Assembly (NCBI GenBank): GCA_043718245.1
Contig: JAYSWB010000053.1
Span: 1-10,888 of the forward strand
Length of the DNA: 10,888 nucleotides
Reading direction: 5' to 3'
Source: JBAXAB01 sp043718245
Lineage (GTDB): Bacteria > Patescibacteriota > Minisyncoccia > Phycocordibacterales > CAIZLB01
Made by a program: the position numbers and the translations under genes. The notes below the pieces were generated by a model. That model did no database searches, was not told where the DNA came from, and saw only the letters and a list, made by a program, of their open reading frames with translations. Positions 5,512 to 10,888 of this stretch are shown here, one piece after another. Each line of letters opens with the position of its first letter. The first letter of the stretch is position 1.

Positions 5512-7546
5512 ATTCGCTTTGGGCTTTTTTAATGCGGCGTACCAAGCTCTGAAGAATCTGATCGAGGTCTTCAATTGTGGCTTTGAATTCTTCAGTCGAG
5601 CAATCCTTACGATCTTTGCCTAACTTCTTATCAATCTCAGCGTTCACCATCATAAGAGCGGCAACGTAGTTGTTAACCGCTCGAATGCCGAGAGTTGTGT
5701 ACTTGAAAGGGATTTCTCGACCCACAGCTTTAAGATCTACATTGTTGAGCAAGATATTAGCTGTTCGCTTCGATTGTTCATCAAGACGTTTACGAGATTC
5801 TTTCCATGCTAGATGAGGTTGAACAGCAAATGCCTCTGTCGGTGCATTTCGAGTAACACCTTCTTTGTGTGATGCCTTAACCATCGCCTCAGCCTGATCT
5901 GGATCGAGACCGAGAGACTTGAGTTTAGCCCGAAGCTCCTCAATGACATGTTTTTCTTCTACTGTGGTAAATTCTTCTTCCCAAAGTGAGTCGACTATTT
6001 CTCCGTCCACCACGACCTCGTTCTCTCGGACCTTTCGACGTGTAGTTCCTTCAAGTACAGCTTTAGATACCTCAGGTTCTTCACCTCCAATTACCTTCTG
6101 CCAGAATGATTCATCATCATTCTCAAACTGCTTAAACTCCTTAAGCCGCTGATCAAGATTCATGCCGAGATGCGTGACAATATGTCCCATGTTGTCTGGA
6201 TGTCCAGGGTCATTTTGTACGATTACCCGCATGATGCGACCGACAAATTGCACATAAGGAGCAAGGGTACGGAATGGTCGGAAGATCGCTGCAACACTTA
6301 GCTTTGGATGATCGAAACCTTCTCCTAGCATCTGCACCTGGATAATGCAGTCAAGGACCCCACTCTTAAGATCGAGCATTACTTTCTTTTGTTCTTCAGC
6401 ATCCATGTCGCTATGAATGATTTCGGCGGTGTAGCCTCGTTCTCGGTACATTGAGCGAATATCCTTTCCATGGTTGATAGAGCATGCAACTGCAATTAGT
6501 TGATGCTTTGTTCCGGTCTGTCGCAATTCCTCAAGTTTCTCCAAACTACTATCGACTATGTGTTGATTACATGGCTTTGCAAGGGCGACACCACGACTGA
6601 ACCAGTCTTTTTCCTTCATCTCCAGTACTTCATCTAGAGTATAAGTTTTACCACTAGAGTCTGCGAAGCCGAGACTTATTTGGGATGGGGCAACATAACT
6701 TGCTTTCAAGCGTTTGATGTAACCCTTGAGTGTTGCACTCCTGAAAGGATAACGGTAAATAAGCTCACCATCGATTTCTTGCCGATCACTTCGGAAAGGA
6801 GTAGCCGTCATATAGATCACCTTAGCTTCTGGGAAGCGTTCAAGAACTTTCTTCCAGCTGTCTGCTGCACTGTGATGAGCTTCGTCGATTATGATCATGT
6901 CAAAAAAGCGATCGGGAAATTGTGTAAGCCACTTATCAACGCTGGTGGCAAGCTGATGGATGTTCGTTATAACCACATGCGCTTTTTCAGCAACGCTAAC
7001 ATTGCCAGTTTCGAGAGTGACAGCAAGAGGACCGGAAGTCATCTGCGAATCTGGAAGAACACTCGATTTGCGCCAAAAACACTTCTGACGATTCGTAATA
7101 TCCATTGCTTCATAGAGTCCGTCTCTGATCGTTAAGTTAGGAGCAATGACAAGTACTCGACCACGCGCAATGCCTAGTGGAAGTATTGCTGCAAGACCAG
7201 ACTTACCACACCCTACAGGAATTTGAAGAATCGCTTTGTTCTTGCCGGCCTGAAAGAATTCGTAAGTACGGAGATATGCTTCTCGCTGAGGTTCTCGTAG
7301 AGCACCATTCTCTTCAATATTAAAATCTAGTGCAGTAAAAAAAGCTTCTAGTGGCTGATTTGATCTGAGCCAAGAATCAAGCTGGTCTCTTTCAAATGTC
7401 CACTTTTTACCAACCTTGCTAGCTGGTATACGCCCTTCACGAGCTAGGGTGTAGAGTACGGTCTTGCCGATACTAAGATATTCAACTGCCTCCTCGACGC
7501 TTAACCACTTCTCGTTACTCTCTTTGCTTAGTTTTTGTTGTCTCAT
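5495..7546 (-). CDS. SF2 DEAH-box helicase with N-terminal excisionase-type HTH
   Basis: A 683-residue protein. Residues about 14-62 (WLSVEEAVEYLSIGKTVLYTL, then EGRIPASKVGKKWTFERDQLDSWL) are an excisionase/MerR-like helix-turn-helix. A superfamily 2 helicase core follows, as in type I/III restriction subunits: Walker A VGCGKS at 111-116, DEAH at 221-224, TATP at 247-250, GEGFDHP at 408-414 and QFVGRIMR at 433-440. The last ~240 residues are charged and helical with no nuclease motif that I can see. It should translocate on or remodel DNA using ATP. I chose the ATG at 7546 because an extended -10 box lies 8 nt upstream; the frame also allows a TTG six codons earlier. A zinc-finger gene overlaps its end. 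It could be defence, recombination or element-maintenance related. Confidence 0.9.
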   Translation of the reverse strand: MRQQKLSKESNEKWLSVEEAVEYLSIGKTVLYTLAREGRIPASKVGKKWTFERDQLDSWLRSNQPLEAFFTALDFNIEENGALREPQREAYLRTYEFFQAGKNKAILQIPVGCGKSGLAAILPLGIARGRVLVIAPNLTIRDGLYEAMDITNRQKCFWRKSSVLPDSQMTSGPLAVTLETGNVSVAEKAHVVITNIHQLATSVDKWLTQFPDRFFDMIIIDEAHHSAADSWKKVLERFPEAKVIYMTATPFRSDRQEIDGELIYRYPFRSATLKGYIKRLKASYVAPSQISLGFADSSGKTYTLDEVLEMKEKDWFSRGVALAKPCNQHIVDSSLEKLEELRQTGTKHQLIAVACSINHGKDIRSMYRERGYTAEIIHSDMDAEEQKKVMLDLKSGVLDCIIQVQMLGEGFDHPKLSVAAIFRPFRTLAPYVQFVGRIMRVIVQNDPGHPDNMGHIVTHLGMNLDQRLKEFKQFENDDESFWQKVIGGEEPEVSKAVLEGTTRRKVRENEVVVDGEIVDSLWEEEFTTVEEKHVIEELRAKLKSLGLDPDQAEAMVKASHKEGVTRNAPTEAFAVQPHLAWKESRKRLDEQSKRTANILLNNVDLKAVGREIPFKYTTLGIRAVNNYVAALMMVNAEIDKKLGKDRKDCSTEEFKATIEDLDQILQSLVRRIKKAQSEYEKNA

Positions 7547-7554
7547 GATACTAA

Positions 7555-7563
7555 ATGATAGCA
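7555..7563 (-). promoter_or_regulatory. Extended -10 promoter of the helicase gene (leaderless)
   Basis: On the minus strand TGCTATCAT (TG-C-TATCAT) lies 8 nt before the ATG at 7546. This supports that ATG over the upstream TTG at 7564, which would fall inside the promoter. Confidence 0.6.
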
Positions 7564-7601
7564 AATGACAGATAAAAGCACAAGAGTATGCTTTGAAGTG
7601 A

Positions 7602-7802
7602 TCAATTAGCGATTTCTGGGATCATCTTATAGTCATCTCCTGGGCTGTCGGCTGCACAATCCCAAAGAACCCTTGCTTGATATTCGGGAGCCAAATATGC
7701 TCTTTGTTCGTCTTCCAAAAGGTTCCGATATCCCGCACCATGTCGAGCATTGTAGTACGGTGCGAAAGATTTGATATACTTATAAAATGGACAAACTAAT
7801 TT
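7602..7802 (-). pseudogene. 3' remnant of an unidentified gene, no start codon
   Basis: A minus-strand frame is open for 66 codons to a TGA at 7602-7604 and reads like real protein: SFAPYYNARHGAGYRNLLED, then EQRAYLAPEYQARVLWDCA and DSPGDDYKMIPEIAN. Frame composition (acidic, aromatic, no low-complexity runs) is unlike the other frames here. There is no ATG, GTG or TTG before the next stop, near 7803. The frame runs into the promoter and first codons of the plus-strand gene at 7787. The simplest reading is the C-terminal end of a gene whose front was lost when the plus-strand genes were joined here, so this may mark an insertion or deletion junction. I do not recognise the family. Confidence 0.5.
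7772..7780 (+). promoter_or_regulatory. Extended -10 promoter of the membrane protein gene (leaderless)
   Basis: TGATATACT (TG-A-TATACT) ends 6 nt before the ATG at 7787, so the mRNA would begin at or next to the start codon. A possible weak -35 (TTGTAG, 7750-7755) lies 19 nt upstream of the hexamer. Confidence 0.65.
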
Positions 7803-8500
7803 TTACTGATTTAACATCAAGCGATACCATTAGCATCATAATAAGCTCCATTGTTTTCATTGCTTTTGTGCTAGTAATAAGACACGTAAACAAACGAAGA
7901 AAACTAAATGCAGGTCTAAATTCAGAAAATGAAGCGATGAATGGACTAGTTAACGTGGGTATGTATTTTTTGATGTTTGCAATTGTTGGATTAACATTTT
8001 ATGTATCTTCTAGTGTTTCAAAAAACACAAACAAAATTATCCTAACAGCAGAAGGAATAGAGGAACAAAGACTATTTAGCAAGAACAGTTACACATGGGC
8101 AGATGTTAATTCTTTTGTTATTAAGATGATTCCGGAAACAAGTTTACATTCTGTAACGAAAAAGAGATCTTACCAAACATATTCAAATATAGTCACAAGG
8201 AATGATTCGTCCCCACTATGCTTTGGACTGGCAAGTGAAGTGGGTATTTTACTATCAAACCGTAATATTTTAAATCTAAAAACTGACGAGATTTATCAAA
8301 CAAAAAGAGGAACTTTCAGCGTGATCTCTTCCCCCGTTGTTGAAAGTATTGCTCAATTAAGGACGATCTCAAAGGACAAAGTACCTTTCCAGATACTACC
8401 CTTTCACACCTCAGATGTGGAGTACACATCATGCACCCAACAGGGATTCGAGCTGGATACTGCTACTAGGGATTTAAATTCACTATTGAAAACAAGCTAG
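7787..8500 (+). CDS. Two-TM membrane protein with cytoplasmic domain, function unknown
   Basis: A 237-residue protein with two hydrophobic segments, about residues 15-34 (TISIIISSIVFIAFVLVIRH) and 55-75 (VNVGMYFLMFAIVGLTFYVS), joined by a basic loop (NKRRKL). The rest is a soluble domain. Its start (IILTAEGIEEQRLFSKNSY, then TWADVNSF) resembles the beta-strands of bacterial PH-like domains that follow a TM pair, as in YcxB/PH-type membrane proteins, but the match is by pattern only. No signal peptidase or catalytic motif is seen. It has its own promoter and is followed by the first copy of a 21-bp repeat. The role is unknown. Confidence 0.75.
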   Translation: MDKLIFTDLTSSDTISIIISSIVFIAFVLVIRHVNKRRKLNAGLNSENEAMNGLVNVGMYFLMFAIVGLTFYVSSSVSKNTNKIILTAEGIEEQRLFSKNSYTWADVNSFVIKMIPETSLHSVTKKRSYQTYSNIVTRNDSSPLCFGLASEVGILLSNRNILNLKTDEIYQTKRGTFSVISSPVVESIAQLRTISKDKVPFQILPFHTSDVEYTSCTQQGFELDTATRDLNSLLKTS

Positions 8501-8524
8501 GCTCTCGTACACTATGAGCCGAAG

Positions 8525-8545
8525 TAGGTTCGAACATCCTCCCAC
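8525..8545. repeat. 21-bp direct repeat, copy 1
   Basis: A 21-bp sequence starting TAGGTTCGAAC and ending TCCTCCCAC occurs identically here and at 9596-9616, 1071 bp apart. Its core GTTCGAAC is palindromic and resembles a tRNA T-loop, but the flanking arms do not pair as a T-stem. The two copies bracket the RhuM-Fic gene. Confidence 0.85.
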
Positions 8546-8606
8546 CTTTGGAGCATTGTAGATAAAATTATTTTCATATTTTCTTAAGCTTTATTTCACT
8601 TTCTTG

Positions 8607-8615
8607 TGATACAAT
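8607..8615 (+). promoter_or_regulatory. Extended -10 promoter of the RhuM-Fic gene (leaderless)
   Basis: TGATACAAT (TG-A-TACAAT) ends 8 nt before the ATG at 8624. This also argues against the GTG at 8606, which would lie upstream of the box. Confidence 0.62.
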
Positions 8616-8623
8616 CTTTCTTA

Positions 8624-9598
8624 ATGAAAAAGGAAATCGAAATTGCAACATATAAGGATTTAAAGGGAGAAATCGCCTTTCAGGTTGACCCCGACAAGGA
8701 CACCCTATGGGCAAGCTTAAATCAAATTGCCCATGTTTTTGGACGTGATAAGTCTGTTATATCAAGACATGTAAAAGATATTTACAATTCTGGTGAATTG
8801 TCCCGAAAAGCAACTGTTGCAAAAAATGCAACAGTTCAAATTGAAGGGGGGCGAAAGATAGAAAGAAGCATAGAACGATATAACCTGGACATGATCATCT
8901 CTATTGGATATAGAGTAAATTCTAAACAAGCCACAAGGTTCCGCCAATGGGCAACCAAAATATTAAAATCGCATATAGTCAAAGGGTACACTATCAATCC
9001 AAACCGCATACAACAAAATTATGATGCATTTTTACTAGCAGTAGAAAAGGTGAGAAATTTATTACCAGAGCAAAGCAATGTAAAGAATCAAGACACTCTT
9101 GAACTTGTAAAGTTATTCGCAAGTACGTGGTTTTCACTGGACGCATATGATAAATCTGAATTTAAAAGTAAAAAGCTAACCAAAAGACAGGTTGTTATTA
9201 CTGGCTCTGAATTGCATGAAGCTATATTGGACTTAAAGCAAAATCTTTTATCACTAAATGAGGCAACGGACCTCTTCGCGCAAGAAAGACAAAAAGGCAG
9301 TATAGGTGGAATTGTCGGTAATGTATTTCAATCTTTTGGAGGCAAAGATGTTTACGGCAGCATAGAAGAAAAGGCGGCTCACTTATTATATTTTATTGTG
9401 AAAAATCACCCATTTTCTGATGGAAACAAAAGGAGTGGTGCCCTATCTTTTGTTTGGTTTCTTAGGAGAGCCCGAGTGCTTGATACAAATCGAATGACCC
9501 CAGAAGCGTTAACGGCTATAACCCTACTTGTTGCCGAAAGTAACCCAAAAGATAAGGATCAGGTAGTGGGTCTAATTGTAATGCTGCTAAGTAGATAG
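8624..9598 (+). CDS. RhuM-Fic family protein (putative AMPylating toxin/effector)
   Basis: A 324-residue two-domain protein. The N-terminal half is RhuM-like (PF13310): a segment with LNQIAHVFGRDKSVISRHV (about 33-50) that looks like a DNA-binding fold, and ISIGYRVNSKQATRFRQWA (93-111), typical of RhuM. The C-terminal half is a Fic/Doc domain with the full active-site motif HPFSDGNKRSG at 262-272, where His262 would activate the target hydroxyl and GNKR binds ATP phosphates. Such proteins usually transfer AMP to a protein target and often act as toxins. No separate antitoxin gene is adjacent, and an intramolecular inhibitory motif is not clear, so control is unknown. The gene lies between two copies of a 21-bp repeat, and its TAG stop is the first three bases of the second. 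Confidence 0.93.
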   Translation: MKKEIEIATYKDLKGEIAFQVDPDKDTLWASLNQIAHVFGRDKSVISRHVKDIYNSGELSRKATVAKNATVQIEGGRKIERSIERYNLDMIISIGYRVNSKQATRFRQWATKILKSHIVKGYTINPNRIQQNYDAFLLAVEKVRNLLPEQSNVKNQDTLELVKLFASTWFSLDAYDKSEFKSKKLTKRQVVITGSELHEAILDLKQNLLSLNEATDLFAQERQKGSIGGIVGNVFQSFGGKDVYGSIEEKAAHLLYFIVKNHPFSDGNKRSGALSFVWFLRRARVLDTNRMTPEALTAITLLVAESNPKDKDQVVGLIVMLLSR

Positions 9599-9616
9599 GT
9601 TCGAACATCCTCCCAC
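9596..9616. repeat. 21-bp direct repeat, copy 2, containing the Fic stop codon
   Basis: Identical to the copy at 8525-8545. The leading TAG is the stop codon of the RhuM-Fic gene, and the repeat ends 15 bp before the -10 box of the next gene. A weaker relative sharing GTTCGAAC lies at 10747-10754, beside the transposase end. Confidence 0.85.
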
Positions 9617-9630
9617 ACGCGAAGCTGAAG

Positions 9631-9639
9631 TGATATAAT
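9631..9639 (+). promoter_or_regulatory. Extended -10 promoter of the Nudix gene (leaderless)
   Basis: TGATATAAT (TG-A plus a perfect TATAAT) ends 7 nt before the ATG at 9647, the clearest example of the pattern seen throughout this window. Confidence 0.72.
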
Positions 9640-9646
9640 CCATGGA

Positions 9647-10159
9647 ATGAAAAAAGAGGAAATTTTAAAACTGTATCCTGATATTGATATCAACGAAAGT
9701 GGCGGATTAGATAGCTTTCGAGAGGGGGAGGAAATTATTGAGCGTGACCCTATTGCGGTAATAATTAAACACCCAACTGAAGAATTGTATTTGATAGCAA
9801 AATGGAGCAATGATTGGTGTGGATTTTTAACTGGGGGCATCGAGAATGGTGACACAGTTGAAGATACAGTCAGGAAAGAAATACTTGAAGAAACCGGGTT
9901 TAAAAACGTAGCAAATATAAAACAAATGGACTGTGTGTCGCATGGACTCTTCTATCACATTGTCAAGCACGTTAACAGATTGGCACACTATCATCTCATA
10001 TTTGCTACACTTGCAGATCTAGAACAAGCTGAAATATCAGAGGAGGAACTGGCTATTGCTAAATTTGTATGGATAAAAAAAGATAGTGTCAACGAGACTC
10101 TTACACGAGGTGATATGAAGAAACTTTGGAGATTTTATATAGAGTCAATTAGTTCTTAA
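9647..10159 (+). CDS. Nudix hydrolase
   Basis: A 170-residue protein of usual Nudix size. The Nudix box (G-x5-E-x7-REUxEExGU) is at residues 63-85 as GGIENGDTVEDTVRKEIL followed by EETGF. The metal-binding EE pair is present, with two conservative changes: Asp for the first Glu (GDT instead of GET) and Lys for the Arg. Members hydrolyse nucleoside diphosphates linked to another moiety (oxidised nucleotides, NDP-sugars, NADH, ADP-ribose); the substrate cannot be named here. The N-terminal ~35 residues are acidic. It is transcribed from its own extended -10 promoter. Its position between the Fic gene and a phosphatase stub suggests an accumulation of single accessory genes, not an operon. Confidence 0.92.
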   Translation: MKKEEILKLYPDIDINESGGLDSFREGEEIIERDPIAVIIKHPTEELYLIAKWSNDWCGFLTGGIENGDTVEDTVRKEILEETGFKNVANIKQMDCVSHGLFYHIVKHVNRLAHYHLIFATLADLEQAEISEEELAIAKFVWIKKDSVNETLTRGDMKKLWRFYIESISS

Positions 10160-10179
10160 ATACTTTCTACCGTCCTCAC

Positions 10180-10272
10180 ATGTCTGGAGCGGAAAAGCCA
10201 CAATTCATCATTACTAGACATGGTACACAAGAGAGACCCTCTGTAAACAAAGCTATTTTTTTGTTTGAGTAA
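10180..10272 (+). pseudogene. N-terminal stub of a histidine phosphatase (phosphoglycerate mutase-like)
   Basis: A 30-codon frame starting ATG and ending TAA encodes MSGAEKPQFIITRHGTQERP and then SVNKAIFLFE. FIITRHG matches the first beta-strand and catalytic RHG motif of the histidine phosphatase superfamily, normally at the very start of ~200-residue enzymes. The catalytic Arg and His are kept, but the rest of the fold is missing and I see no continuation in other frames. It is most likely a truncated or decayed gene. A chance match to a short motif is possible, yet an RHG preceded by a hydrophobic strand right after an ATG argues against it. Confidence 0.45.
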
Positions 10273-10319
10273 TAGGACATGACTTTTTTCGGCTATATAT
10301 AGTGTTCTGGAGTAGATAC

Positions 10320-10349
10320 TTCTGAAATGGCTTTTCAGCAGATTCAGAA
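10320..10349. repeat. Nested inverted repeats between the Nudix and GlsB-type genes
   Basis: TTCTGAA (10320-10326) pairs with TTCAGAA (10343-10349), and inside it CTGAAA (10322-10327) pairs with TTTCAG (10333-10338); the two hairpins share bases, so only one forms at a time. No clean T-run follows, so I do not call it a terminator. The rest of the 270-bp gap holds the phosphatase stub and the downstream promoter. Confidence 0.5.
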
Positions 10350-10384
10350 CTTTTCTAAATATAATCTTTTAAGTTTAGACAAGA

Positions 10385-10413
10385 TTACATTAGAAATCTA
10401 TTATCATTATAAT
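10385..10413 (+). promoter_or_regulatory. Promoter of the GlsB/YeaQ-type gene
   Basis: TTACAT (10385-10390), 17 nt, then a perfect TATAAT (10408-10413). The ATG is 16 nt past the -10 box, which gives a short leader of about 10 nt without Shine-Dalgarno, unlike the leaderless layout of the other plus-strand genes. Confidence 0.65.
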
Positions 10414-10429
10414 TAGTTTAAAAAAATAT

Positions 10430-10678
10430 ATGGGAATCATATTATGGATAGTGTTTGGTGCATTAGTGGGTTGGATCGCTTCAATTATCATGAAGACGGA
10501 CGCACAGCAAGGAGCGCTTCTAAATATTATCGTCGGTGTTGTGGGCGCCGTGCTTGGTGGTTGGATTATGAGTACCCTAGGGCAAGGCGGAGTTGATGGT
10601 TTCAATATATATAGCTTTGTTGTAGCCCTTGTCGGAGCTGTAGTCCTTATTGCGATAGTCAAGGCACTTCGACGATAA
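10430..10678 (+). CDS. GlsB/YeaQ/YmgE family small membrane protein
   Basis: An 82-residue, glycine-rich protein with three hydrophobic segments, about residues 2-20 (GIILWIVFGALVGWIASII), 30-50 (LLNIIVGVVGAVLGGWIMS) and 60-79 (IYSFVVALVGAVVLIAIVKA). This is the full length and pattern of the transglycosylase-associated family (PF04226), including the GAxxGWIAS and VGxxGAxLGG signatures. Members are inner-membrane proteins induced by stress; their biochemical role is not established. It is transcribed alone from its own promoter and ends at a clear terminator. Confidence 0.93.
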   Translation: MGIILWIVFGALVGWIASIIMKTDAQQGALLNIIVGVVGAVLGGWIMSTLGQGGVDGFNIYSFVVALVGAVVLIAIVKALRR

Positions 10679-10703
10679 TCTATAGATTTAAAACATGAAT
10701 TAC

Positions 10704-10730
10704 AAAACCTGTCAGAAATGTCAGGTTTTT
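10704..10730 (+). terminator. Intrinsic terminator of the GlsB-type gene (possibly bidirectional)
   Basis: AAAACCTG (10704-10711) pairs with CAGGTTTT (10722-10729) around a 10-nt loop, and TTTTT runs to 10730. It starts 26 bp after the stop codon. The A-run on the 5' side lets it work also for the convergent transposase gene. Confidence 0.8.
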
Positions 10731-10796
10731 AATTTAGATTAAACAAGTTCGAACCCGCCAACACCCTTGGTTTCAATTTTTAAAACTGACCGTAAT

Positions 10797-10888
10797 CTAG
10801 TCAACACCTTGGACGCACTTTGCTAGTAATTGCATTGGGGTTTTCAGTTTGATACCGAGATGTAGTCGTTTGCTGTTGTAGTATTCGA
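10797..10888 (-). CDS. DDE transposase/integrase, C-terminal end (IS3/IS481-like), cut by window edge
   Basis: The last 29 codons before a TAG at 10799-10797 read EYYNSKRLHLGIKLKTPMQL and then LAKCVQGVD. The E-YYN-xxRxHxxxxxKTP pattern is the C-terminal helix region of the rve integrase core in IS3 and IS481 transposases. The catalytic D,D-35-E segment lies outside the window, so intactness cannot be judged. The element's end should lie between here and about 10731. Two similar segments on the plus strand there, CAACACCCTTGG (10758-10769) and CAACACC-TTGG (10802-10812), may belong to it. Confidence 0.8.
   Translation of the reverse strand, partial: EYYNSKRLHLGIKLKTPMQLLAKCVQGVD

Noticed and set aside
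6680..7135. 151-codon plus-strand frame opposite the helicase
   Set aside because: It lies antisense to the helicase core motifs, which are fully conserved; its translation has no family features.
8525..8545. tRNA gene or tRNA 3' end (GGTTCGAAC T-loop-like)
   Set aside because: The bases on either side of the loop do not form a T-stem and no anticodon or acceptor arm is present upstream in either copy.
10247..10267. Terminator after the Nudix gene and phosphatase stub (AAACAAA/TTTGTTT)
   Set aside because: The 7-bp stem is made only of A-T pairs apart from one, and the T-run lies in its loop instead of after it, so termination is doubtful.

Overview
The window reads like part of a bacterial chromosome from the Candidate Phyla Radiation (Patescibacteria), with Saccharibacteria as my best guess. 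Three observations support this. No gene has a recognisable Shine-Dalgarno sequence. Five genes, and weakly a sixth, carry an extended -10 box 6-8 nt before their ATG, which implies leaderless mRNAs. The proteins are of types common in these genomes. UGA is used as a stop, so this is the standard code, not the Gracilibacteria code. The taxonomy is inference.

Left part (1-1430, minus strand): a mobile-element module of three tightly packed genes, namely a short conserved-looking protein, a helix-turn-helix protein, and the N-terminus of a serine recombinase cut by the window edge. Upstream lies a 465-bp gene-free stretch (1431-1895). It holds a 14-bp perfect hairpin whose loop is complementary to its 3' flank, four tandem imperfect palindromes with a ~61-bp period, and a terminator-like hairpin for the next gene.

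Centre (1896-7546, minus strand): a restriction-modification/defence-like island. In transcription order it holds an SF2 helicase with a fused excisionase-type HTH, two small zinc-finger proteins, a Dam-like (D12 class) adenine methyltransferase, a PD-(D/E)XK restriction endonuclease spaced 1 nt from it, and a second DNA methyltransferase. The Dam-like MTase and REase form a clear type II R-M pair. The helicase and second MTase may be partners or separate systems. Upstream of the helicase is an open frame without a start codon (7602-7802), probably the 3' end of a truncated gene.

Right part (7787-10678, plus strand): separately promoted single genes. They encode a two-TM membrane protein, a RhuM-Fic protein, a Nudix hydrolase and a GlsB/YeaQ/YmgE small membrane protein. 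A 21-bp direct repeat follows the first two genes, and the second copy supplies the Fic stop codon. Between the Nudix and GlsB genes is a 30-codon stub of a histidine-phosphatase-like gene. The right edge cuts into the C-terminus of a DDE (IS3/IS481-like) transposase on the minus strand.

Overall this is accessory DNA bounded by recombination genes, carrying R-M and toxin-like cargo and gene remnants. The least explained items are the structured tandem repeats at 1476-1773, the HTH-helicase/zinc-finger cluster and the 21-bp repeats around the Fic gene.
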